DNA of 64,000 bases, taken from positions 620,001-684,000 of the forward strand of contig NZ_CP051144.1 in assembly GCF_012317385.1 (NCBI RefSeq), in the 5' to 3' direction. This document shows positions 8,858 to 18,951 of the stretch, one piece after another (position 1 is the first letter of the stretch; each line of letters starts with the position of its first letter). Below the pieces are notes generated by a model. That model made no database searches. It saw only the letters and a list, made by a program, of their open reading frames with translations, and had not been told where the DNA came from. The DNA comes from Romboutsia sp. CE17 (GTDB lineage: Bacteria; Bacillota; Clostridia; Peptostreptococcales; Peptostreptococcaceae). The translations under genes and the position numbers were made by a program.

Positions 8858-9904
8858 GTGGAAAAATATAAAAGACTAACAGAAATGACAACTTCGGGAG
8901 GCTGAGCCGCTAAAATAGGGCCAGAGGTTCTGGCTTCGGTATTAAGTCAACTTCCTAAGAATGAAAGTGATAAGATAAATAACTTATTAGTTGGGCTAGA
9001 GACAGCTGATGATGCTGCAGTATATAAATTAAATGATGACATGGCCTTAATACAAACTTTAGATTTTTTTACACCTATGATAGATGATCCATATATTTTT
9101 GGACAAATAGCAGCTGCAAACTCCTTATCAGATGTATACGCAATGGGTGGAAAACCAATAGTGGCTATGAATATAGTTTGTTTTCCTTCATGCCATGATA
9201 TGGATGTTTTAGCTCAAATAATGAAAGGTGGATTTGATAAAGTAAAAGAGAGTGGAGCCCTTTTAGTAGGAGGACATACTGTTGATGATAAAGAGCCTAA
9301 GTATGGGTTATCTGTATCAGGAATAGTCCATCCTAAAAAGGTTTTATCTAATGCTACATCGAAACCAGGAGATATTTTAATTCTTACTAAACCATTAGGT
9401 GTGGGTATATTAAATACAGCTATGAAAGCTGACTTGATTAGTAAAGAAACAGAAAAAAAAGTTATTAATGTTATGACTCATCTTAATAAATATGCAGCAA
9501 TGAGTTTTGATAAAATAGATGTTAACTCTGTAACGGATATAACTGGATTTGGGCTTTTAGGACATGCATTAGAAATGGCAAAAGCTTCAGATGTGAGTAT
9601 TCATATAAATTCAAAAGAAGTTCCTATAATAGAAGAAACTATAGATATGGCAAGAATGGGAATTATACCATCTGGAATGTATAGAAATAAGCAATATATT
9701 GAAAATGATGTAGATATGAATAGTGTAGATACGGCAATTAGAGATATATTATATGACCCACAAACATCAGGTGGATTATTAATATCTGTAAAAGAAAAAT
9801 ATGCGGATAAACTTATAAAAGATATGAAAGATAATGGTTCTATAGAAGCAAAAATAATAGGACATGTAACAACAAAAGGAGATAAATATATTACTGTTAG
9901 ATAA
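8858..9904 (+). CDS. selD: Selenide, water dikinase SelD, itself a selenoprotein (in-frame UGA)
   Basis: Makes selenophosphate from selenide and ATP, the selenium donor for Sec-tRNA. Translation starts at GTG 8858 behind the SD aaaggagg. The frame continues through TGA at 8903-8905, read as selenocysteine at residue 16 in TSGG-U-AAKIG, exactly where other SelD proteins have catalytic Cys or Sec. With this the protein has 348 residues, the normal length; starting after the TGA would lose about 60 residues, including the catalytic residue and Lys. The AIR-synthase-like fold is clear ([39 protein letters not shown]). A SECIS-like hairpin follows the UGA. It heads the selD-selA-selB cluster. Confidence 0.97.
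8918..8936 (+). promoter_or_regulatory. Bacterial SECIS hairpin in selD
   Basis: The perfect stem gccaga/tctggc (8920-8925 with 8929-8934) closes a GGT apical loop and can be extended by two G-T wobbles. It begins 14 bases after the UGA. A short stem topped by GGU at this distance is the known SelB-binding bSECIS arrangement, as in E. coli fdhF. Confidence 0.8.
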
Positions 9905-9938
9905 ATATCTAAACTAATATAAGAAAGAGTGATTATAA

Positions 9939-11339
9939 TTGGATAAGAAGAAGCTATTTGCTATGTTACCTTCTGTAGATGAGATTTTAGGAGATGATAG
10001 TTTAAAATCTATATTAAATGAATATCCTAGATCTCTTGTTCTAGATTCTGTGAGACAAGCTATAGATGAAAAAAGAAAGTTAATTATTAAATTAGATGAA
10101 AATAATGAGGGTATAGAAATTAATAACTCAGATATAATTATAGATTCTATAAAAAAAATTAAAGTTAATTATTCTCTATCTCTTAAAAATGTTATTAATG
10201 GAACTGGTGTAGTATTACATACTAACTTAGGGAGATCTTTGCTTAGTGAAAGTATTAAAGAAGAGGTCTGGGAAATCGCATCTAAGTATTCTAATTTAGA
10301 ATATGATATAGAACTTGGGCAGAGAGGTTCTAGATATGTTCATCTAGTAGATATAATAAAAAAATTAACAAAAGCAGAAGATGTATTGATTGTAAATAAT
10401 AATGCAGCAGCAGTATTATTAGTTTTAAATACATTAGCAAAGAATAAAGATGTTATAGTTTCAAGAGGAGAGTTAGTAGAAGTCGGAGGATCTTTTAGAA
10501 TACCAAGTATAATGTCTTTAAGTGGCGCAAAGTTAGTAGAAGTTGGAGCAACCAATAAAACTCATATTTTAGATTATGAGGAAGCTATAAATGAAGATAC
10601 TAATATCTTAATGAAAGTTCACACGAGTAATTATAAAATTTTAGGATTTACAGAAAGTGTAGGACTTGATGAATTATCTAAGATAAGCAAAAAATATAAT
10701 ATTCCTCTTGTTGAAGACTTAGGAAGTGGTGTACTTATAGATCTATCTAAATATGGATTATCATATGAACCCACTGTATTAGATTCCATAAAAAAAGGAG
10801 TAGATATTGTTACCTTCAGTGGAGATAAAATGTTAGGAGGACCACAAGCTGGAATTATAGTTGGAAAAAAAGAGTATATAGACAAAATGAAGAAAAATCA
10901 GTTAACTCGAGCATTAAGAGTTGATAAAATTACAATAGCAGCTTTAGAAGCTACCTTTAGATTATATTTAGATGAAAAAAAAGCAGTTAAAGAAATTCCT
11001 ACCTTAAGAATGCTTACATATAGTTTAGATGAATTAAAAGATAGAGCTAAGAAATTTTTAGATATGTTAAACAAATTGAAATTAAATATAGATATTAAGC
11101 TTGAAGAAGGATTCTCTCAAGTTGGAGGTGGGTCTATGCCCATTGAAAGGATGAATACATACTTGATATCTTTAAGGCCTAATAACATTAGCGTCTCTTC
11201 ATTAGAAGAAAAATTGAGGCTAAGTAACTCACATATAATAGGAAGAATATCTGAGGATAGGTACTTACTAGATGTAAGGACCATATTTGATAACCAATTT
11301 GAAATTATAGCTAAAGAAATAAAAAATGCTTTAATTTAA
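9939..11339 (+). CDS. selA: L-seryl-tRNA(Sec) selenium transferase
   Basis: PLP enzyme that converts Ser-tRNA-Sec to Sec-tRNA-Sec with selenophosphate; it forms a homodecamer in the cytoplasm. It has 466 residues, the usual length. The PLP lysine is K297 in [30 protein letters not shown] (85-100) and [11 protein letters not shown] are family signatures, and the N terminus has the typical LPSVDEIL. The start is TTG at 9939 behind a weak SD (aagaaag), 34 bases after selD; the next ATG (9963) would cut into the conserved N-terminal helix. It is followed by selB after 23 bases. Confidence 0.96.
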   Translation: MDKKKLFAMLPSVDEILGDDSLKSILNEYPRSLVLDSVRQAIDEKRKLIIKLDENNEGIEINNSDIIIDSIKKIKVNYSLSLKNVINGTGVVLHTNLGRSLLSESIKEEVWEIASKYSNLEYDIELGQRGSRYVHLVDIIKKLTKAEDVLIVNNNAAAVLLVLNTLAKNKDVIVSRGELVEVGGSFRIPSIMSLSGAKLVEVGATNKTHILDYEEAINEDTNILMKVHTSNYKILGFTESVGLDELSKISKKYNIPLVEDLGSGVLIDLSKYGLSYEPTVLDSIKKGVDIVTFSGDKMLGGPQAGIIVGKKEYIDKMKKNQLTRALRVDKITIAALEATFRLYLDEKKAVKEIPTLRMLTYSLDELKDRAKKFLDMLNKLKLNIDIKLEEGFSQVGGGSMPIERMNTYLISLRPNNISVSSLEEKLRLSNSHIIGRISEDRYLLDVRTIFDNQFEIIAKEIKNALI

Positions 11340-11362
11340 ACTCTTAAGTAAGGGGGTAAAGT

Positions 11363-13246
11363 ATGAATAATATAATAATAGGAACAGCGGGACATGTAGA
11401 TCATGGAAAAACAACCCTTATAAAAGCACTTACAGGGAGAGATACAGATACCTTAGAAGAGGAAAAGAAAAGGGGCATTTCTATAAATTTAGGTTTTACA
11501 TATTTTGATTTACCGAGTAAAAAAAGAGCTGGTATAGTAGATGTACCTGGACATGAAAAATTTATAAAAAATATGTTAGCAGGAGCATCAGGTATTGATA
11601 TAGTATTATTAGTTATTGCTTGTGATGAAGGTGTAATGCCACAAACTATTGAACATTTAGATATACTACATTTTTTAAATGTAAATAAAGGAATAATAGT
11701 TCTTACTAAATGTAATAGTGTAGATATTGAATTTAAGGAATTAGTAAAAGAAGATATAAGAGAGAAGCTTAAAGGTAGTTTTCTTGAAAAATCGGAAATA
11801 ATAGAAGTTGATTCTATTTCAGGATATGGAATAAAAAATTTGATAAATACTATAGATAATATTAGTAATGAAATTGAAGAAAAACATGAAGGTTTTCCAG
11901 CTAGACTTAATATAGATAGAGTATTTTCATTAAAAGGATTTGGAACTATTGTAACAGGAACATTATTAGAAGGTGTTATTAATATAGATGATGATTTAGA
12001 AGTCTATCCAAAAGGTTTAAAAGTAAAAATAAGAGGGATACAAGTTCATGGAAAAAATGTAGAATGCGTATATGCAGGTCAGAGAGCTGCTATAAATATA
12101 TCTAATTTAAAAGTTGATGATATAAAAAGAGGTGATGTTCTAGCATATAGCAATTCATTAAAAGAATCAAATATGCTAGATGTTAAAATTACTCTAGTAA
12201 GTCACACCGATAAAGTATTAAAGCATTGGGATAGGATTAAATTATATCAAGGGACAAGAGAAGTTTTATGTAGGGTTGTTCTATTAGATAAAGAAATTTT
12301 AAAAAGTGGAGAAAGTGCATATGTACAATTACGTCTAGAGGAGGGAATTGTAGCAAAACAAGGTGATAGATTTGTTATTAGAACTTATTCTCCTATGGAA
12401 ACTATAGGTGGAGGGATTGTCCTAGATACATGTGTAAAAAAACACAAAAAGTTTGACCCTATAGTTATAGAATCATTAAAAATTAAAGAAAAAAGAAATC
12501 CTAAAGATATTATATCTGAATATTTAAGGTTACATAAAAATAAGTATATAACAATGAAGGAACTTAAGTCATATACTGGTTTTTATGAGAGTGATATTGA
12601 AGATATTATAATGGAACTTGTAAAAAAAGATGAAGTTATATTATTTAACAATTATTACTTACATAAAAATAAATATGAAAATTTAAAACAAGAGATTCTA
12701 AATTTACTAGAAGATTTCCATAAAAAAAATCGATTAAAAAAAGGTATATCTAAGGAAGAACTTAGAAGTAAAATTGATTCTAATCTAAAAAATAAAGATA
12801 TTGATTTACTTATAAGTAAAATTAGTAATGAAAGTTTAATAAAACTAACGAATAACTTAGTATCTTTAAGTAGTTTTAAAGTTACTTTTAATAGTAAGCA
12901 AAAAGAAATTAAATTAAATATAAAAGATAAGTTGAAGAATTCTGGATTATCTTCAATAATGACCATAGATGATATTTGCAATAAAAATAATTATTATAAA
13001 GAAGTATTAGAGTCTATGATAGGTGAAGAAATAGAACTATTAGATGATAAGTATGTATTAGATACAAATGATTATTTAAAGGCAAAGAAAACATTAATAA
13101 GCTATATAGAAAATAATAAGAGTATAACCTTAGGTGAGTATAAAAAATTAATAAACTCAAGTAGGAAAAACTGTTTAATAATTTTAGAACATTTTGATAG
13201 AAAACAAATTACAAAAAGAATAGAAGATAGAAGAGTATTATATTAA
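11363..13246 (+). CDS. selB: Selenocysteine-specific elongation factor SelB
   Basis: EF-Tu-like GTPase that delivers Sec-tRNA-Sec to the ribosome at UGA codons marked by a SECIS hairpin. It has 627 residues. The G domain carries GTAGHVDHGKT (7-17), a switch region with KRGISINLGF and DVPGHEKF. Two beta-barrel domains follow, and the C-terminal 260 residues form the winged-helix repeats that bind the SECIS. The guanine-specificity motif, usually (N/T)KxD, reads TKCN at 115-118, so the Asp is replaced by Asn. The SD aaggggg precedes the ATG. It is the last gene of selD-selA-selB and is followed by a strong terminator. Confidence 0.96.
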   Translation: MNNIIIGTAGHVDHGKTTLIKALTGRDTDTLEEEKKRGISINLGFTYFDLPSKKRAGIVDVPGHEKFIKNMLAGASGIDIVLLVIACDEGVMPQTIEHLDILHFLNVNKGIIVLTKCNSVDIEFKELVKEDIREKLKGSFLEKSEIIEVDSISGYGIKNLINTIDNISNEIEEKHEGFPARLNIDRVFSLKGFGTIVTGTLLEGVINIDDDLEVYPKGLKVKIRGIQVHGKNVECVYAGQRAAINISNLKVDDIKRGDVLAYSNSLKESNMLDVKITLVSHTDKVLKHWDRIKLYQGTREVLCRVVLLDKEILKSGESAYVQLRLEEGIVAKQGDRFVIRTYSPMETIGGGIVLDTCVKKHKKFDPIVIESLKIKEKRNPKDIISEYLRLHKNKYITMKELKSYTGFYESDIEDIIMELVKKDEVILFNNYYLHKNKYENLKQEILNLLEDFHKKNRLKKGISKEELRSKIDSNLKNKDIDLLISKISNESLIKLTNNLVSLSSFKVTFNSKQKEIKLNIKDKLKNSGLSSIMTIDDICNKNNYYKEVLESMIGEEIELLDDKYVLDTNDYLKAKKTLISYIENNKSITLGEYKKLINSSRKNCLIILEHFDRKQITKRIEDRRVLY

Positions 13247-13255
13247 CATAAAAAT

Positions 13256-13303
13256 AAAAATGTCAAATTGATAGATAAACTATGTATCAATTTGACATTT
13301 TTT
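13256..13303 (+). terminator. Intrinsic terminator after selB
   Basis: An 18-bp stem (13256-13273 with 13285-13302; core tgtcaaattgata), 11-base loop and T run. It separates the sel cluster from the sensor kinases. Confidence 0.9.
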
Positions 13304-13379
13304 ACTATAAAAATAAATTTTATGTATCTAATTATAGTATAATTAGTTTAGCTATAAATTTAGGGGGATTTATAAAAGT

Positions 13380-16088
13380 ATGTTAATAAATATAAATAAT
13401 AAAAATGTTGATAGAATTAGTATTATTTATTTTTCAATAATGATTGTACTATTTACATTGGTAAGAAATAAATTGGAATTTATACTGCTTGTAAACTGCT
13501 TATATGCAGCACTTTTAATAGTTATAGTAATAATTATGAGTAAAACAATTAAGTTTAATCCAAATACAAATACTACATTTTTAGGAATTATATGTACAAC
13601 AATAGGAATTTTAGAGGTTACATTCATATTAATTAATATAAATTATACAAGTTTTGAATTGAGTTATTTTGATTATGGATTTTGTTTGTTTATAGATTTA
13701 CTTAAGCTTATTGGAATATATTCAAGTTTCTACTTAAGTTTAAATAAAATAAAGTTAGGTGAAATTCTTATAAGATTTATTAAGCTATTATCTGTATCCT
13801 TAATGATTTCAATCTTTTTTAGCTTTATTATAAAAATGATTTTTAATATTAGTATTAATTTATTCATAATAATCGAAAGTACGATTACAATTTTGACATG
13901 TGTTACATTTATTATTATTAGAAATAATATAAGAACTACAAAAGATGATAGTTTAGAGAGAGATCTTTTATTTAGAATTATACTTTTATTTACAATAGCT
14001 AGATTTATCATGGTAACTATTTATATTATATATAATTTAAGCTGGGGATATCAGTTAAGTAAGTTTGTATCAAATATGTGGATTTATTACATTTATAGAT
14101 ATATATATTACATAAATATAAAAAAGCCATATGAAGAATTAAGTGAAATTAATGAAAGACTAAAATTATACTCTAGAAAATTAAGCTATAAAAATGAGAG
14201 GATAATTTTAGAAATGAAAAAAACTCAAATGTTAAAAGATCGTTTGAATATAAATGATCAGAAATTACGCTTAACCATTAATAGTGCAATGAATCCAACT
14301 ATTATTTTCTCTAATAATAAAGACATTATATATAGTAATAAATCATTTGAAATAGAGTTTTCAGATGGTAATAATTATAGTATAGATTATATGTTGAGAT
14401 CTAAATTCAAAGAATATAACAAGATACTTGAAACAGTAAATACTGTTATTGATAAAGGAAAAGAGATAAAAATAAATATAGAAAGTGAAAATTCTAAATT
14501 TTATAAAGTAATACTTACACCTTTTATAATAAATAATAAAAATGAAGGGTGTTTATGTATTTTTATGGATAACACGAAAGAAACTGTATTTGAAAAAGAG
14601 ACTATCTCTATGAACTTATGTTACGATAATTTTTTAGAAAGTATTAATGATGGAATTCTTTTACTAGAGAACAGAAAAATATTATATGCTAACAATGCGT
14701 GTAAAAAAATGTTTAAAAATGATTTATCAGTTATTGATACATATATTGCTGAAGATAAAAATATAAAAGAAGAGATATATATAATAGATGGAGAAAAAAT
14801 ATATGTAGAAATGATATATTCAAAATATAGTAAAGATAAAGTTAGTATAGTAATTAGAAATATTACTGAAAGAAAAGTAGCAGAAGAAAGACTAAAGGAA
14901 AGAAAAGAATCATATTCAAGGTTAATAGATATACTCCCTGATGGTATATGTTTATTAGATTATAATTACAATATAAAATACTTAAATCAATCTATATTAA
15001 ATATTGTTAATATTAATAATGATTATGATAGCTATACTATAAGAGATATAATTAAGTTAAGTTCTGATGAAGAAATTTTATTATTAAAAAATCTTAGAAA
15101 GGTTATAAAAAATAACCAACACTTTATATTATTAAACAAGCAACTTATATCTAAAAATAATGTTAATATAGATGTTGAAATAAATGCGATACCGTTTTCT
15201 GATGATGGTAATAATAAATATATAATGTTAATAATCAAAGACTTAACTAATAAAAAAACAAGTGAGTTAGTCGAAAAAGAACTATCAGAAAGATTAGAAA
15301 CTGATAAGGTGAAGACCGAGTTTTTTACAAGTATGTCTCATGAATTAAAGACGCCTTTAAATGTAATATTTAGTTCAAATCAATTATTAGAATCTTTTTA
15401 TAAATCTGGGAAGATTAATGACTATAATAATAATATTAATAGCCATATAGATTTAGTTAAGACAAACTCATATAGGCTTCAAAGATTAATAAATAACATA
15501 ATAGATTTAACTAAGCTTGAATCAGGGTTCTATAGGTTAAATTTATCTAAATCAAATATTGTAGAAATAGTTGAAGACCTATTTATGAAGATTGAAAAAT
15601 ATGCGAGAAAAAAAAATATTGGATTAGTATTTGACACAGAATCAGAAGAAATAAATTTATTTATTGATAAGTCAGAAATTGAAAGAATTATGTTAAATCT
15701 ATTATCTAATTGTGTAAAGTTTACACCTGATCATGAAGAAATAATTGTAAATATATATGATAGAGAAAATTCGGCATGTATTAGTGTAAAGAATACCGGA
15801 ATCGGTATACCAAAAGATAAATTAGATACTATATTTGAAGAATTTTCTCAAGTTGATAAGACATTATCAAGAAATACAGAAGGAAGTGGTATAGGATTAT
15901 CTATAGTTAAGAATTTAGTAGAACTTCACGGTGGAAAAATAGAAGTTAAGAGTGAAGAAAATAAGGAAACGGAGTTTATAATAACTTTAAATAAAAATAA
16001 ACAAGATAATCTTAAAGAACAAAAAAATAAAGCAATATATAATATTGAAGAGAAAATAAATATTGAGTTTTCAGATATATATTATTAA
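13380..16088 (+). CDS. Membrane PAS-domain sensor histidine kinase (first of tandem pair)
   Basis: Orphan sensor kinase of 902 residues. About seven to eight membrane segments fill residues 1-240, followed by a coiled coil and three PAS-like domains starting near 297, 415 and 515. The HisKA domain has phospho-acceptor H654 in SMSHELKTPLN. The HATPase domain has the N box LLSNCVKF and G2 box GSGIGLSIVKN, but its G1 box reads NTGIGIP, with Asn where Asp is usual. No response regulator or receiver domain is near. By position after selB and by architecture it resembles the C. difficile orphan kinases that feed Spo0A phosphorylation; this is inference. The SD agggggat is about 13 bases before the ATG, rather far. 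The second kinase starts 14 bases downstream. Confidence 0.88.
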   Translation: MLININNKNVDRISIIYFSIMIVLFTLVRNKLEFILLVNCLYAALLIVIVIIMSKTIKFNPNTNTTFLGIICTTIGILEVTFILININYTSFELSYFDYGFCLFIDLLKLIGIYSSFYLSLNKIKLGEILIRFIKLLSVSLMISIFFSFIIKMIFNISINLFIIIESTITILTCVTFIIIRNNIRTTKDDSLERDLLFRIILLFTIARFIMVTIYIIYNLSWGYQLSKFVSNMWIYYIYRYIYYINIKKPYEELSEINERLKLYSRKLSYKNERIILEMKKTQMLKDRLNINDQKLRLTINSAMNPTIIFSNNKDIIYSNKSFEIEFSDGNNYSIDYMLRSKFKEYNKILETVNTVIDKGKEIKINIESENSKFYKVILTPFIINNKNEGCLCIFMDNTKETVFEKETISMNLCYDNFLESINDGILLLENRKILYANNACKKMFKNDLSVIDTYIAEDKNIKEEIYIIDGEKIYVEMIYSKYSKDKVSIVIRNITERKVAEERLKERKESYSRLIDILPDGICLLDYNYNIKYLNQSILNIVNINNDYDSYTIRDIIKLSSDEEILLLKNLRKVIKNNQHFILLNKQLISKNNVNIDVEINAIPFSDDGNNKYIMLIIKDLTNKKTSELVEKELSERLETDKVKTEFFTSMSHELKTPLNVIFSSNQLLESFYKSGKINDYNNNINSHIDLVKTNSYRLQRLINNIIDLTKLESGFYRLNLSKSNIVEIVEDLFMKIEKYARKKNIGLVFDTESEEINLFIDKSEIERIMLNLLSNCVKFTPDHEEIIVNIYDRENSACISVKNTGIGIPKDKLDTIFEEFSQVDKTLSRNTEGSGIGLSIVKNLVELHGGKIEVKSEENKETEFIITLNKNKQDNLKEQKNKAIYNIEEKINIEFSDIYY

Positions 16089-16102
16089 GAAAGGTTAGAA
16101 GA

Positions 16103-18922
16103 ATGGAGATAAGTAGTATAAAATCAAAGGGGAAGATTTCATCTATTCAGATAAAAGTTTTTAGTATACTTATATTTATGACACTTATTTATTTTAGTTA
16201 TACAAATATACAGTTATATGGGATATCTGTTATTATAGCTAGGCTTACTCTTAGTATACTAATAGTAACTTTTACAGTAGGTGTAAATAAATCTAAGTTA
16301 GACTATATGAGTTTTATAGGTATAACATATATTATTTCAAATATTTTGTATATAAGTAACTTATTAATATTTAATGATATGAGGTATCTTTCAGAGGCTT
16401 TAATAATAAGAAATATCTTAGAATCTGTAACTATATATTTGATTATTGATAATGTTTACAAGAAATCATCTGTATCAAAACAAAGCACATCTAATGTATT
16501 TTCAATATACTTTGTATTTTCTATAGTTACATATTTAATTATAAAATATAACTATAACTTTATGAAAAAAAATAATTTAAATTTAGGCATATTTGAAATC
16601 ATAGTATTAATAAATGTACTTTTATTGTTTAATACTATTAAAAAAAACTTATATTATGTAAAAAATAATGATGATTTTTTAGAATGTGAAAAATTTAAGA
16701 TTATTAATAAAGTTATTATATTAAAGTTATACTTTTTTATAGGATTATTATTTTTAATGAACGTAAAACTTTTAGAATTTGATTTTTATAAATTACTAGA
16801 AGTTGTAAGTATACTAGAAACTTATTATATATATAAATTTACAGTAGATTTAAACTTAATTAATCCTTATATAAAAAAAATAGAGATTAATAAAAAGCTA
16901 GAAGAACAATATATTAAGCAAAAGTCTATAGGTAATATTTTAAAAAATATGTTAGATGTACAAAAAGATATAAAAAAAGAAATGCAATATAAGGAAGATT
17001 TATTTTATCAAATATTATCGTCAACTCCAAATGGGTGGATTGTATTTGATAGAAATAAAAAAATAACTTATATTAATAAATCTATGAAAAATATTTGTTC
17101 TATAAACTCCAAAAATAATTACAATGATATCAATGCAAAATTGAAAGATGTTATAGTAAATTATGATGAATTTATTAATAAGTTGAATGAATTAGATAAT
17201 ACTACTGATACAATTGAATATGAAATACAGACCTATAGTGGAAAATATTATAAGTGTGTATATTCAAAAGATGAGATATCAAATGAAAGGGTATGTATTT
17301 TCAGGGATATTTCTAATGAAAAGAACATGATCAATAGTATGATATATTTAAAAAAAGAATATGAAAAATTAATAAGTAGTATAGGTTGTCCGATAATTAT
17401 ATATGATAAATACAATAATATTATTCAATCTAGCAAAGCTTACGAAAAACTTTTTAATAATTCTACAGTTCACTATAAAGATATAGAATTTTATAATTAT
17501 GTTATGGAAATTAATAAAAAAGCAATGACAAATAAAGAATTATATGATAATGGAGTATTTAGATATAGAAGAATAGATAATGATGGAGAGGTAATATGGA
17601 TAGAGTCGACAGTAACAATATTTTATGAGGGAAGCAAAAAATATATTGTAGAGAGTCATAGCGATATTACATATCACATTGAGAATAGAGAAGCTATTAG
17701 ACAAAGTCAAAATATGTATAAAGCTTTATTAGATGAAATACCTGAAGGCATTTATTTAGAAGACCTAGATACTAATAAATATATTTACGTTAATAAGAAA
17801 TTTAAAGATATTTTTAAGTTAGATGAAGAAATAAATGATGAAATATTAGGCATATGTAGAGAAGATTTTATGAAAGTTCATCCTGATTATAATGAAGTAG
17901 TTAATGATAACATATATAATGTAAAACAAGGGAAAAATTCAGATTATTATAAAATAAAATATTTTGATAAAGATGAAAATATAATTGAAACACAAGTAGC
18001 TAGCATACCTTTTAAAGTAGATAGAAAAGTATTTAAGCTTACTATAATCAAAGATATGAAAGATATAAGAAAGTTAGAGTCTTTAAAAAAGCAAATTATA
18101 GAACGAGAAAAGAGGGATAGTATAAAGACACAGTTTTTTATAAATATGTCTCATGAACTAAAAACACCTCTAAACCTTATATTCACTAGTACACAATTAA
18201 TAGAAAATCTATATAATAAAGGGAAAATTTCAGATGAAGATGAGGTTGTAAAAAAACATATTGATTTAACAAAGCAAAATAGCTATAGATTAATTAAAAT
18301 AATAAATGATTTAATTGACTTTACTAAAATGGAATCAGGCTTTTATAAGCTTAGATTAGAAAATAAAAATATTATAAGTATAATAGAAGATATAGTTATG
18401 TCTGTAGTAAATTATGCTAGTAATAATAATATTAATATAGTTTTTGATACTAATGTAGAAGATTTAATAATCTCAGTTGATGTAAACGCTATAGAGAGAA
18501 TATTACTAAACATATTATCCAATGCAATTAAATTTACAGGTGATGGTGGAAATATATATGTGAATCTTATATATAAAAATGGTAAAGTAAGTATAGAAAT
18601 AGAAGATACAGGTATTGGTATACCAAAGGATAAATTAGATCATATATTTGATAGATTTAATGATATTAATAAAGGGTATATTGGGAATGTATATGGAAGT
18701 GGTATAGGTTTATCAATTGTTAAATCAATGGTAAACCTAATAGGTGCAAGTATAAAGGTTGAGAGTGAACTTAATGTAGGAACTAAATTTACTATAACTA
18801 TGGATGTTAATTTATTAGATGAAGAAGAATATTATTATGAATATGGCTTAGAAAATTCATCTAATATAGATAGATTAACAATAGGAATGACTGATGTATA
18901 TAAAGAGACTATAGCAAAATAG
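16103..18922 (+). CDS. Membrane PAS-domain sensor histidine kinase (second of tandem pair)
   Basis: Orphan sensor kinase of 939 residues with the same plan as its upstream neighbour: about eight membrane segments (1-250), a coiled linker, PAS-like domains beginning near 305, 422 and 537, HisKA with H684 in NMSHELKTPLNLIF, and a full HATPase domain (N box NILSNAIKF, G1 DTGIGIP, G2 GSGIGLSIVKS). The two kinases are clearly paralogous, most similar in the kinase core and much less so in the sensor part, which suggests tandem duplication followed by change of signal. No cognate regulator is encoded nearby. The last codons and stop form the 5' arm of the terminator. Confidence 0.9.
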   Translation: MEISSIKSKGKISSIQIKVFSILIFMTLIYFSYTNIQLYGISVIIARLTLSILIVTFTVGVNKSKLDYMSFIGITYIISNILYISNLLIFNDMRYLSEALIIRNILESVTIYLIIDNVYKKSSVSKQSTSNVFSIYFVFSIVTYLIIKYNYNFMKKNNLNLGIFEIIVLINVLLLFNTIKKNLYYVKNNDDFLECEKFKIINKVIILKLYFFIGLLFLMNVKLLEFDFYKLLEVVSILETYYIYKFTVDLNLINPYIKKIEINKKLEEQYIKQKSIGNILKNMLDVQKDIKKEMQYKEDLFYQILSSTPNGWIVFDRNKKITYINKSMKNICSINSKNNYNDINAKLKDVIVNYDEFINKLNELDNTTDTIEYEIQTYSGKYYKCVYSKDEISNERVCIFRDISNEKNMINSMIYLKKEYEKLISSIGCPIIIYDKYNNIIQSSKAYEKLFNNSTVHYKDIEFYNYVMEINKKAMTNKELYDNGVFRYRRIDNDGEVIWIESTVTIFYEGSKKYIVESHSDITYHIENREAIRQSQNMYKALLDEIPEGIYLEDLDTNKYIYVNKKFKDIFKLDEEINDEILGICREDFMKVHPDYNEVVNDNIYNVKQGKNSDYYKIKYFDKDENIIETQVASIPFKVDRKVFKLTIIKDMKDIRKLESLKKQIIEREKRDSIKTQFFINMSHELKTPLNLIFTSTQLIENLYNKGKISDEDEVVKKHIDLTKQNSYRLIKIINDLIDFTKMESGFYKLRLENKNIISIIEDIVMSVVNYASNNNINIVFDTNVEDLIISVDVNAIERILLNILSNAIKFTGDGGNIYVNLIYKNGKVSIEIEDTGIGIPKDKLDHIFDRFNDINKGYIGNVYGSGIGLSIVKSMVNLIGASIKVESELNVGTKFTITMDVNLLDEEEYYYEYGLENSSNIDRLTIGMTDVYKETIAK

Positions 18923-18951
18923 ATATTTTGCTATAGTCTCTTTATTTTTTA
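18902..18951 (+). terminator. Terminator overlapping the end of the second kinase gene
   Basis: A 19-bp perfect stem (18902-18920 with 18925-18943), loop agat, then T-rich sequence. The 5' arm is coding sequence for the kinase C terminus, and the 3' arm runs into the last codons of the convergent apbE gene, so it may serve both directions. Confidence 0.9.

Noticed and set aside
9041-9904. selD starting at ATG 9041
   Set aside because: This loses the conserved N-terminal segment and the Sec residue; the frame upstream is conserved through the UGA and has a strong SD at GTG 8858.
13256-13303. Two Spo0A-box-like sequences (tgtcaaa/tttgaca) before the kinases
   Set aside because: Each differs from the 0A box by a base and they are simply the two arms of the selB terminator.
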